Of a DNA stretch of 64,000 nucleotides, positions 24,159 through 33,630 are shown piece after piece (the first letter of the stretch is position 1; the number at the start of each line of letters is the position of its first letter). The notes beneath the pieces are model-generated. The model saw only the letters and a list, made by a program, of their open reading frames with translations. It did no database searches and was not told the DNA's origin. The stretch spans positions 110,468,419 to 110,532,418 of the forward strand of contig OW386286.2 of NCBI GenBank assembly GCA_936432065.2, read 5' to 3'. The position numbers were made by a program, and so were the translations under genes. This DNA comes from Rutpela maculata (taxonomy: Eukaryota > Arthropoda > Insecta > Coleoptera > Cerambycidae).

Positions 24159-24429
24159 TATAGCGACTATAGCGACTCACTCACTGGAAATCGAGAAGTT
24201 CCAAAAGCGAGAAGTTTCCATGGAGTCGCTAAGAAACAAAAAGGAAAACTCGATCCATAATGGAGAAGTTTCCATGGAGTCGCTAAGAAAAATAAAAACA
24301 TTGGATATAAAAATATAATATCAATATACTTTAAAATACCAAAATCATATAAAAATATGAACATGTATTAAAAACAAATATAAGTATATTTACTTCGATT
24401 TTAATTTTATTTATAGCGATAACGCTATA
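24159..24429 (+). repeat. 5' LTR of the CsRn1-like element
   Basis: 271 bp. Terminal inverted repeat TATAGCG ... CGCTATA in place of the usual TG...CA. Internal repeats include TATAGCGAC twice at the start and GAGAAGTTTCCATGGAGTCG twice, near 24209 and 24261. Confidence 0.9.
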
Positions 24430-24545
24430 ATCAACTGAAGTTGTACATTACAAGTACTGTCATCTGTCGGTGAGTGAGTTAAAGTACATTCCCTTTTTTA
24501 TGTAAGAGAGTAATCAATCAATCAATCAATCACAATCGATTAGTT

Positions 24546-25493
24546 ATGCAAAGACAACCTTCAGACGAGGATTTTCCTCAAACCCATTATGTCACCTCTG
24601 TCAAATTACCCCCATTCTGGAAATCAAAACCAGAAATTTGGTTTACCCAGATCGAATCACAGTTTTCTGTTGCAAAAATTGTCAATGACAAGAAAAAGTA
24701 TGATCAGGTTATAGCTAATTTGCCATTAGATGTGATAGATAATATATACGATATAATATCTAATCCCCCGGAAACGGATCTCTATATAAATTTAAAGAAA
24801 GTTTTAATTTCACGTTTATCATCGAGTGAGGAAAAACGTCTGAATGATCTGTTATCAGGTTCCCAAATGGGCGATCTGAAACCTTCAGATTTCTATAGAT
24901 CCATGCTGAATATGGTTGGAGGATTCAGCATGGTTTGTCAAGATTTATTGATAAAGCTATGGAAAAGACGTTTGCCTCAAACAGTATATATTGCCATTAC
25001 AGCTTCAGGGAAAACAGACACAAAAGAGATTCTAGATATTGCGGATCGGATCTGGGAGTCCTGTCAAAATTCAATGGTTGCATCGTATTCCAAAAATCCT
25101 CTTGACTCTGAGTCAACCCCGTTATCAGATTTAACTACCACTATCAAAAATTTTTCAATCACTTTCCATGATTCGATTAATCAAGTATTACAAAAACAAG
25201 AAAATTTTAATTCTCGATTAAACTCTTTAGAATCCAGACTTTCCAATCAATCCTTCGAGCCTCAACCTTCTACTTCTTGCTGCAACAATTGCAAAAGTAG
25301 AAGCAATTCACAAACTCGTACCACTAATCGCAATCGTTCACCCAGCCGTAATAATGTTTCCCATAAATTTGATCGTACAGACAATACTATTTGTTACTAC
25401 CATCAACTTTATGGTGCCAATGCCTATCGTTGTGGAGGTGAATGGTGCAAATTCAGTAAGAATTGTAAAAAATCTGATAATTCTCGAAGATGA
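24546..25493 (+). CDS. gag of the CsRn1-like element
   Basis: 315 codons from ATG 24546 to TGA 25493, intact. It encodes the structural capsid/nucleocapsid precursor that packages the element RNA. The first half has the usual gag helix region (PPFWKSKPEIWFTQIESQF, residues about 22-40). The C-terminus is basic and S/R/N-rich, with a C-C-x2-C cluster near residue 248 and CYYHQLYGANAYRCGGEW near 285-302, a CHCC zinc-binding pattern. The stop UGA is followed by CUG, and the same frame stays open through a few codons into the protease. Read-through could therefore make Gag-Pol. Confidence 0.85.
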   Translation: MQRQPSDEDFPQTHYVTSVKLPPFWKSKPEIWFTQIESQFSVAKIVNDKKKYDQVIANLPLDVIDNIYDIISNPPETDLYINLKKVLISRLSSSEEKRLNDLLSGSQMGDLKPSDFYRSMLNMVGGFSMVCQDLLIKLWKRRLPQTVYIAITASGKTDTKEILDIADRIWESCQNSMVASYSKNPLDSESTPLSDLTTTIKNFSITFHDSINQVLQKQENFNSRLNSLESRLSNQSFEPQPSTSCCNNCKSRSNSQTRTTNRNRSPSRNNVSHKFDRTDNTICYYHQLYGANAYRCGGEWCKFSKNCKKSDNSRR

Positions 25494-25511
25494 CTGAAGT
25501 TTGATAATTTT

Positions 25512-27218
25512 ATGACGTCTGATTTTGACATTTCTAACAGCAAACGTCGTCGACTTTTTATTTACGATAGATCTAACAACCTGAACTTCCTAATCGACAC
25601 TGGTGCCGATTTATCTGTGGTGCCACGCAATGCTTTCACAGATTTAAAAAAGAATTTTGATACGATATTAACCGCGGCTAACGGTTCAACCATTTTTACA
25701 TACGGTAAGAAATTGTTAAAAGTCAATCTAAACTTATGTAGATTATTTCCTTTCGTTTTCAATATAGCAGACATTGACATACCGATAGTCGGAGCAGATT
25801 TCTTGTCTCATTTTGGTTTAGTTGTTGATCTTAAAGGAGCTCGAATAATTGATAACAAGACTAATTTGTCAGTTAATTGTTTTATTAAAAATAGTCCTTT
25901 AGACAATTATAGATTAGATTCACTTAAATTATTTCCTTTGACAGATAAATATAACAAATTACTTTTACAATTTCCTAATCTAATTAGTTCACCAGATTAC
26001 AATTTACCTATTAAACATTCTATTGTACATCATATAGTTACTGAAGGTCATTTACCTTTTTCACGACCTCGTAGATTAGACAATCTTAAATTTAAAATAG
26101 CTCAAGCAGAATTTAATAACATGGTAGAATTAGGTATCTGCAAACCATCATCTTCTCAAGTTTCCTCTCCACTCCATCTAGTGGCGAAAAAAGAGAAGAA
26201 TAACTGGAGACCTTGTGGAGATTATCGACAACTAAATACGATTACCATTCCAGACAGATATCCATTACCTCATATCCACGACTTTAGCTCTCAGTTGCAC
26301 GGCTGCACTATTTTCTCCAAGGTTGATTTAGTGCGAGCGTACCATCAGATACCTGTCGCTGAAAATGACGTTTATAAGACAGCTATAACAACTCCATTCG
26401 GACTGTTTGAATTTTCCCGCATGCCTTTTGGTCTACGCAATGCCGGTCAAACTTTCCAACGTTTTATGAATGAAGTACTTGTCAATTTACCTTTCGTTTT
26501 CATCTATTTGGATGATATATTAATCGCAAGTCAATCAGATGTACAACATTTGGAACATTTAGAAAAGGTTTTCAAGAGATTAGACACATACGGAATTAAC
26601 ATTAAACCATCTAAATGTATCTTAGGAGTTGACAATTTAACCTTTTTAGGTCATCACATCTCTTCATCAGGTATTTTACCATCAACTGAGAGAGTCGAAG
26701 TCATTAATAATTTCCCTTTACCGACAACTCTCAAACAACTACAACGTTTCATAGGTATGGTGAATTTTTATCATCGTTTCATACCTCATTTTGCTGAAAT
26801 ATTACTTCCCCTATATTCTCTTTGTAACAGTTTATCTCATGATAAAATTACAAAGATTAATAGTTGGCCTGATCAATGTTTAGACGGATTTTCGAAAGCC
26901 AAAGACGCAATAAGTAATGCAGTAGTTTTAGCTCATCCTTGCAATAATGACGATACTATCTTATCTCTCTCAGTCGATTGTTCTAACCTTGCCATGGGTG
27001 CAGTTTTAGAGCAAAAAGATAATAAGGGATTTCTTGCTCCTTTAGCATTCTTTTCCCGTAAATTAACCACAGCACAAACCAATTATTCGGTTTTTGACAA
27101 AGAACTTTTAGCATTATATACTGCAATTAAACATTTTAAGTTTATACTTGAAGGTCGAAAGTTTAATTGTTTTACAGATCACAAACCTTTAATCAACGCT
27201 TTATTCACAAAAGCATGA
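25512..27218 (+). pseudogene. pol: protease, reverse transcriptase, part of RNase H
   Basis: 568 codons open from ATG 25512, in frame with gag. Residues about 27-37 contain the aspartic protease motif IDTGADLS. The reverse transcriptase spans roughly residues 170-400, with WRPCGDYRQLN near 227, FSRMPFGLRNA near 300 and the catalytic YLDD near 333. RNase H begins near 485 (SVDCSNLAMGAVL) and reaches FTDHKPL. A TGA at 27216-27218 interrupts RNase H, and homologous sequence continues in the same frame to SLSRIY near 27330. Relatives carry this as one polyprotein, so the stop marks a defective copy unless suppressed. Confidence 0.85.
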
Positions 27219-27446
27219 AGATCTCCTCGTCAAATACGTCATTTAGAATACACAGCTCAATTTTCTTGTAAAATACAACATGTTAAAGGAAAACATAATG
27301 TAATAGCTGACAGCTTGTCACGTATTTACGACATTCTTCCTTAAAACAAGATATTTTACCACTTCAACTTAAAAATTCTCCCTTTCTTAATGTTAACTTT
27401 GACCTAAAGTGAAGCTCAGGAGAAAGATTCAAATCTCAGCTATTTA
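27219..27446 (+). pseudogene. pol: RNase H end and linker, damaged
   Basis: After the TGA at 27216 the same frame keeps the end of RNase H (SPRQIRHLEYTAQF, VIADSLSR), then meets TAA near 27340. The next 70 bp are open in a different frame before the integrase frame resumes, which implies two small compensating indels. Confidence 0.65.
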
Positions 27447-28268
27447 TTGTCAGATAAATCATCACTAACTAAAACCAATTTCATTTTAAAAAAGATACAA
27501 ATTCCAGATTCAAATGATTTTATTTGGTGTGATGTTTCTCGTGCAAAAGTCAGACCTTTTGTCCCACTTGTTTACAGACGAACGATATTTGATATTTTTC
27601 ACAACTTATCTCATCCTGGTATTAAAGCCACTAGACTGTTGATTTCAAATAACTATTTTTGGCCGAAAATGAACACAGATTGCAATTTATGGTCAAAATC
27701 GTGCATTAACTGTCAAGCTGTCAAAGTCAGTCGACATACGCGAAGTGCTCTCGGGAACTTCACCATCCCGAAAATCAGATTCGACCACATCCACATAGAT
27801 TTGGTAGGACCATTACCTCCATCCAAAGGTAACTCTTACATTCTTACGGTGATTGAACGATTCACTAGGTGGCCGGAAGCGTACCCTCTTCGCGACATCA
27901 CAGCAGAAACAGTTGCGCGTACTTTATTTCAAAACTTTGTTTGTCGATTCGGTGTTCCCTTGTCAGTAACGACTGATCAAGGAGTACAATTCGAGTCAAG
28001 ATTATTTAATGAATTTGCAAAGTTTTTAGGTTTTCATAGAATACGTACAACTCCATATCACCCAGAAGGCAACTCTTTAATTGAAAGATTTCATCGCTCA
28101 CTTAAAACTTCCTTGTTAGCTAGAGCCAATACATCACATTGGACAGATGAATTACCCATCATTTTATTAGCATTTAGGACAACTCCCAAGGAAGATCTGC
28201 AATGTTCACCTGCTGAACTCATATATGGTCAAACCCTTCGTTTACCTGGCGAATTTTTCGCTGAATAG
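27447..28268 (+). pseudogene. pol: integrase
   Basis: 273 codons open in the pol frame, though its 5' side is damaged. The zinc-binding HHCC region is represented by HNLSHPG near residue 50 and CINCQAVK near 90. The catalytic core has HIDLVGPLP near 117, TTDQGVQF near 175 and an E in LIERFHR near 212, a D,D-35-E spacing typical of integrases. The enzyme would insert the cDNA copy into the host chromosome. It ends at TAG 28266-28268, although similar sequence continues in frame. Confidence 0.85.
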
Positions 28269-28628
28269 TATAATTCCCCAGATATTCCTTATTTCATTGA
28301 CAAATTACGCATTTATTTTAATAATTTAAAATTTGTTCCTCCAACTTCGCATGGCAATTACAAAACTTTTGTTAGTTCAGATCTTGCCTCTTGCGATTTT
28401 ATTTTCGTTCGCATTGAACGTTTAAAACGTTCATTTACTCCTTTATATGAAGGACCGTTTAAAGTTTTATCTCGTTCAGATAAGTTATTTACCTTTAAGA
28501 AAGGAGCCAAAGTCATAACTGTCAATATTGATAGGGTTAAACCGGCTTTTGTATTAGTTGACAGATGTGACACTTTGCCTACCCCGATTAAAAAAGTACG
28601 TTTTGCAATCGACATGTTGATTGATTGA
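28269..28628 (+). pseudogene. pol: integrase C-terminal tail beyond a stop
   Basis: In frame after TAG 28266 the sequence stays open for about 119 codons to TGA 28626-28628. It includes a basic SH3-like segment (SFTPLYEGPFKVLSR, then KKGAKVITVNIDRVKPAF), which is the usual chromatin or target-binding end of gypsy integrases. Confidence 0.7.
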
Positions 28629-28656
28629 CTATTTTCTTTTTTAACGAGGGGGTGTA

Positions 28657-28927
28657 TATAGCGACTATAGCGACTCACTCACTGGAAATCGAGAAGTTCC
28701 AAAAGCGAGAAGTTTCCATGGAGTCGCTAAGAAACAAAAAGGAAAACTCGATCCATAATGGAGAAGTTTCCATGGAGTCGCTAAGAAAAATAAAAACATT
28801 GGATATAAAAATATAATATCAATATACTTTAAAATACCAAAATCATATAAAAATATGAACATGTATTAAAAACAAATATAAGTATATTTACTTCGATTTT
28901 AATTTTATTTATAGCGATAACGCTATA
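28657..28927 (+). repeat. 3' LTR of the CsRn1-like element
   Basis: 271 bp, identical to the 5' LTR as read. Preceded by a polypurine tract at about 28645-28652. Followed by the TACCC duplication at 28928-28932. Confidence 0.9.
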
Positions 28928-29294
28928 TACCCCTCTCGGGGGTTGTTTTTGGCCGTTTTGAGGGGTTGCGCAATCCCAAAGAGAAATTCTGACACCGCCG
29001 TCGTGTTCAGCATTCTCGAAAACGGGGGGGGGAGGTAATCTTGTTCCGGCTCAAAATATTTACATGTTCGTCCGACTCACACACGCCACTAAAATATTAT
29101 TCTCTGAAGTTTGTGGAAAAAAAATCCCTCACTTATATTACTAATTACGAGTTAGGAAAGCTTGTCCCAATTTCGATGAACCCTGTTCGTAAGTTTCAAA
29201 GTCCATAGACGTAACACTGTATAAATATTAAGTATTAAGGACAAAGATTTTTACCTCCAATTTTTGAAATCTAAAGTAAGTGGTATCTTATATG

Positions 29295-29902
29295 CAGTAG
29301 CGGCTGGTGAAATTTCAATATTTTTTTCTAGTCTGTGGCGCATACGAAATACGGGAAATAATATCCAGAGAAGCACTTCTCTAATGACCCCTAAAAAATT
29401 TTGAAAAGCAGTTTGCGAAAAAATTTTCTTAAATTCGGTAGCCTCCCCTGGGTCTAGGGACTCCTGTTCATTTATTTTTTTTGTCATATACATTTAACTT
29501 TTCATAAAAATACAACAATGCGTTTTGGAGTTTATGAAAATATTTTCATTATTAACTGAAATACAATGAACTGAAATTTTTTAATTTACAATTTAACAAA
29601 TTACAATATTTCAATTCGTTGTATCTCAGTTAATAATGAAAATATTTTCATAAACTCCAAAACGTATTGTTGTATTCTTATGAAAAGTCAAATGTATATG
29701 ACAAAAAAATAAAAAATAAACAGGCGTCCCTAGACCCAGGGGAGGCTACCGAATTTTAAAAAAAATTTCGCAAACTGCTTTTTCAAAATTTTTTAGGGGT
29801 CATTAGAGAAGTGCTTCTCTAGATGTTATTTCCCATATTTCGTATGGGTCCCATGCGCCACAGACGAGAAAAAAAATATTGAAATTTCACCAACCGCCAC
29901 TG
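29295..29902. mobile_element. Hairpin hAT-like MITE, copy 1
   Basis: Ends CAGTAGCGGCTGG and CCAACCGCCACTG, flanked by CTTATATG on both sides (29287-29294, 29903-29910), an 8-bp hAT-type duplication. The arms pair along nearly the whole 608 bp with the fold centre near 29595. A same-family copy with a different duplication is at 52704-53293. The open frame on its minus strand (29251-29493) is not a gene. Confidence 0.9.
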
Positions 29903-29910
29903 CTTATATG

Positions 29911-30520
29911 CTTTACGTTACTATGGTAATTTTTTATCGTTTTTTTTTTCTTTATTGAAGCAATGAAAACTTTTATTGTAGACACATAAAATGTTCACAA
30001 CAATGAACATACGTTCATATTATTTGAAAATATTCTGAATATAAATAAAAACTAGATGTTAACATTTATATTCTTCGCAGTTTGTTCTTTAGGTATACTT
30101 GCTACCTATTTCTGTAATTTTTTAGTCATCTCTCGATGATTTTTGTAATCTTGCAGTATGCAGTATACTTGTGTTTGTAGAATCTTATCAAAGGTTACTA
30201 CAGACAAACATACATACAAATGCACATTTTGAAAGTTGTACAGAATTCGATGACCACACAGTATGGAAATTGATAATTTTTTTCTCTACGAGAAATATAT
30301 TTAAGGTTTTAGAGATGTAGCGATCAAATACAATATCTCTTCATTTTCGTATTAACGAACAGTATAATAATTAAATATAATAAAATAAAAACAAATGGTA
30401 CGCCACTGTTGAAAGGATGAGAGATAAATAACCCCTTTACCTCTCGTGTCCCTTGCCAACTAGTGTTCAGAACAAACAATCACATTGTTGTAGGATAAGG
30501 AAAGGCAGAACTAGAAGTTG
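29911..30520. other. Intergenic AT-rich stretch
   Basis: No gene or repeat end recognised. Some short tracts such as CAAACATACATACAAATGC near 30206 are simple sequence. Confidence 0.4.
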
Positions 30521-30524
30521 GGTC

Positions 30525-31515
30525 CAAAGGAGGAGGGTCGATTTGGGCGGTTTTTGCCCCAAATTATTTTTGGATGAAAAAATCAGAAAACATTTTTTTA
30601 ATGTCTACTAGCAATAATAAGTCGATTTTACCCTAAACGGACGATCCCCCGCCTCTTCAATCCTGAATATGCCATCACTTGCTAACAGCGTTCTTGGGGA
30701 GATATATCGCTTTCAAATTTTTATTTGCTTGATAAAATACCAACTAACTCCCTTTTAACTGTATCCATTCTCATTTATCATTTTTTCCCTTTTTACACCC
30801 TTCTCCCCCTCCCCCCCAGAGGGTGGTTTTACTATTTATTCGTTTGCGGGAAATATAAATACAAAATATGCAAGCTTACTCACCAGACTTGACCAGAGTA
30901 TCCTGGGGTTTCTGGAGTCGCTGATTCCGAACCTGAAGTCCGTTAACCTGTATCACATCAAGTTTAAGGTCATTTGAAGGTCAAATTAAAAAAAGATGAG
31001 AAAGAAATCCAGAAAAATAGATAAATACATGTTTGGCGTCTCTGAATTCGATCTGAGGCTTTCTTGAATCGCTCGCTGTCAATTAGAGGTCATTTCAAGG
31101 TCAAATCAATATTATGCTAGAGTGAAGCTGAAAAAAATGTGTAATGAATTTGAATCACTTTATGTATATGTTTTTGAGGTATCTGAATCAGGGGATCAGC
31201 TAGATGTAGTTTCAAGGTGAACTTAACATCTCAAGGTATCTGATAAATGAGAGCGGATACAGTTAAAAGGAAGTTAGTGTGGTAGTGTGGTATTTTATCA
31301 AGCAAATATAAGTTTGAAAGCGATATATCTCCCCAAGAACGCTGTTAGCAAGTGATGGCATATTCAGAATTGAAGGGGGGGGCTAGGGGGGGGATCGTCC
31401 GTTTAGGGTAAAATTGACCTATTATTGTTAGTAGACATTAAAAAACATATTTTCTGATTTTTTCATCCAAAAAATATATGAGGCAAAAATCGCTCAAATC
31501 GGCCCTCCTCTATGT
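30525..31515. repeat. Inverted repeat with 280-bp arms
   Basis: Arms 30525-30790 and 31225-31515 are inverted copies. Both contain TTAGGGTAAAAT / ATTTTACCCTAAA, TTGGGGAGATATATCGCTTT (or its inverse) and GCCATCACTTGCTAACAGCG (or its inverse). The loop carries repeats of AGGTCATTT(C/G)AAGGTCAAAT near 30970 and 31088. Non-coding foldback element of unknown class. Confidence 0.65.
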
Positions 31516-31755
31516 TTTTTTGTTGAAATTTTTAAGTTTAAAAATTGGCATTGGTTTTCATTTTACATAAGGATTCGCTGATTAAAATATAAGCATGTAT
31601 ATTTAAAACACCCTGTATAGTTTCCAACATCACTCTCATTATTAGGGCACTTGGTAATTCTAAATAAAAAATTCCAATTCAATCAAAAGTAAAAATAAGA
31701 GAAAATAAAATTAATGGATTAACTCATGAGAAAATAATAATGTAATGAAACTATA

Positions 31756-32213
31756 TGACCGTCGTCTAAACTAGGGGGGGTGTCGTTAATTTTACGGAGT
31801 GTAACCCTTCAGTAAAGAGCAACAATCAGTTTAAATAATATTTAATGAGTGGGTTAAATTTGAACAGTAAAAACACATAAGTAAACACAAGAATAAACAC
31901 TGTTAACGGTTAAAATCTCTACTGGCGGGAAAAGTCCTTCTGACGTAGTTTGTCAAATCTTCTTTTACGGAGTGTAACCCTTCAGTAAAGAGCAACAATC
32001 AGTTTAAATAATATTTAATGAGTGGGTTAAATTTGAACAGTAAAAACACATAAGTAAACACAAGAATAAACACTGTTAACGGTTAAAATCTCTACTGGCG
32101 GGAAAAGTCCTTCTGACGTAGTTTGTCAAATCTTCTTCCACCTCTAGGGAATTTTGCCTAGTCAGGAGCGTGCAGGATACTTTTCAAAAGGGGCGCAGAA
32201 ATGGTTGGTTACA
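31756..32213 (-). repeat. 3' LTR of the Arc-type gypsy, internally duplicated
   Basis: 458 bp against 285 bp in the 5' LTR. The difference is one tandem duplication of 173 bp. TTTTACGGAGTGTAACCC at 31790 recurs at 31963, and both units run to GTCAAATCTTCTT. Confidence 0.9.
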
Positions 32214-32356
32214 GTCCCCCCCTGAGGAGTTCACATACGTCCTCGAGTGAATCTCCGAAAAATTATTGTGGATGTGGATGGAATGATGGTCCCCGCAAGA
32301 ACACTTTGGTGGGTGAATATCTCGTTTAGGGCGGCCATCTAGCATTGGTTTGGAGG

Positions 32357-33630
32357 TCAAGATTCCATCGTCTGAGGTTTAGGATCCACTAGGGAAGCTT
32401 TCTTCGGTTGCTGCCGAGATTTTTGGGGCTCATTCTGTTCTCTGGCTTTTTGTGGTCGCCCGCGTCGGCGCAAGGGTCGAAGAGGTTCTGGGTGATCAGT
32501 TGTTGCTTCCTCCCGAAAAGTGGTTAACGCAGAACTATGGCATTTTGCGAGAGTGGTATCCGGTTCTTTCACAGAGGCTATTTCATAGCTAGTAGGGGTA
32601 ACAACTCGTTTTACTAATAAGGTCTATCGCGTCGTGGCGCCAATTTTGCAGTATAGGAATCTTTAGCTCGACTGAGGGTATGAGAGTCAACTAGGACATG
32701 ATCTCCTACTTGAAAGGGTTCAGCTTCTCGTCGTTTTAAATCCGCGTACTTCTTGGATTTATCTTGTTTCTGTTCCTGGCGCTCTCTATCTTCTCGTAGG
32801 GTCTTTGATATACTGATCAAATAAGGAGTGATCTGTGGGATGAAGTTTGCATTCTCTACAACTGCGCGTATATCTCGTTGAACATCATCTGGGGTTCTCA
32901 GTTCACGGCCGAAGGTTAAATAGGAAGGACTATATCCAGTATTCTCACAACGAGCGGTATTCATCGCAAATCGTATGACTGGTAACTTTTCTTTCCATTG
33001 TGTGTGATCTGTTCCAACAAGGATTGCTAATTGGGTTTTCTTATCACGATTCTTCCGTTCGACTGGGTTGGCTTCAGCATGGTAGGTAGGTATGAGGTGT
33101 TATTTAATTCCTAAACAATGGGATACACACTGCATGACGGCACTGACAAACTGGGCTCCATTGTTACTGGTAATTCGTCGAGGAGTTCCATATCACAGAA
33201 TCACTTCATCTACTAAAGTTCGAGCACAAACCTCTGCTGTAGCTTGTACTAGGGGAAATAATTCTACCCATCTGCTGGCGTTGTCCTCAACTATAAAAAT
33301 CCACTTCTCTCCAGAGGGTGTTTCGGGAAGCGGCCCAAACAGGTCTATAGATAAGATTTCGAAGCGTTGTGCTATCACAGGCGTCTACAACAATCCAGCA
33401 GGTTTCAAATTTCGCACTTTATATCGTTGGCATTCAAGGCATTTGGAAAGGTGTTCGGTTACTGTTCGTGTCATTCCAGGCCAATAGTATCGAGAGCGTA
33501 TTCGTTGGAGGGTCTTTTCGATACCATAATGTCCGGCAAGTGGGGAATCATGGTATTCCTCAAGGATTCTAGATATCTCAGATTTCGGTACGACTTATTG
33601 TATTTCTTCTTGGTCGTCATCCAAAGTAGA
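32357..33630 (-). pseudogene. pol of Arc-type gypsy: integrase and tail
   Basis: Broken minus-strand remnant. The zinc-binding region lies near 33590-33380, as a short H-x-H then C-x-x-C pattern. The core begins in frame 33378-33193 with SIDLFGPLPETPSGEKW. The second catalytic region is near 33180-33130, and frame 32964-32614 has GYSPSYLTFGRELR, typical after the third catalytic residue, and FQVGDHVLVDSHTLSRAKDS in the C-terminal domain. A proline/lysine/arginine-rich tail is open at 32572-32357. Several stops separate the pieces, so no functional integrase can be made from this copy. Confidence 0.75.

Larger units (their letters stand above)
24159..28927 (+). mobile_element. CsRn1-like Ty3/gypsy LTR retrotransposon
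   Basis: Complete insertion of 4769 bp with two 271-bp LTRs that I read as identical. It is flanked by TACCC on both sides (24154-24158, 28928-28932). Order is LTR, gag, protease, reverse transcriptase, RNase H, integrase, LTR. The gag ends in a C-x2-H-x8-C-x4-C pattern in place of CCHC knuckles, which I associate with the CsRn1 clade. A G-rich polypurine tract (ACGAGGGGG) precedes the 3' LTR. No primer site was assigned. Identical LTRs imply a recent insertion, yet pol is broken by stops and frameshifts. Confidence 0.9.
22783..29086. mobile_element. Foldback element of inverted tandem repeats, split by gypsy
   Basis: Outer ends GCGTGTGTGAGTCGG (22783) and CCGACTCACACACGC (to 29086) are inverted. 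Between them lie units of about 140 bp. Each has CCGTTTTCGAGGATGCTGAG, a GGATATCGCGTTCGACCC-type stretch and CACCGGCCAATACTC. About five units run in one direction left of a fold centre near 23485, and about six run inverted to the right. The gypsy insertion 24159-28927 splits the right arm with a TACCC duplication. Without it the element is about 1.5 kb, with FB-like architecture. Open frames in both strands are shadows of the repeat. Confidence 0.8.

Noticed and set aside
22783..24160. A CRISPR-like array of repeats
   Set aside because: The sequence is eukaryotic, units abut or carry conserved spacers, and orientation flips at a fold centre.
22917..24260. Many overlapping 60-157-codon frames on both strands with proline/glycine-rich peptides
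   Set aside because: They translate the same 140-bp unit of the foldback element in several frames. Peptides repeat with the unit and are mirrored on the other strand.
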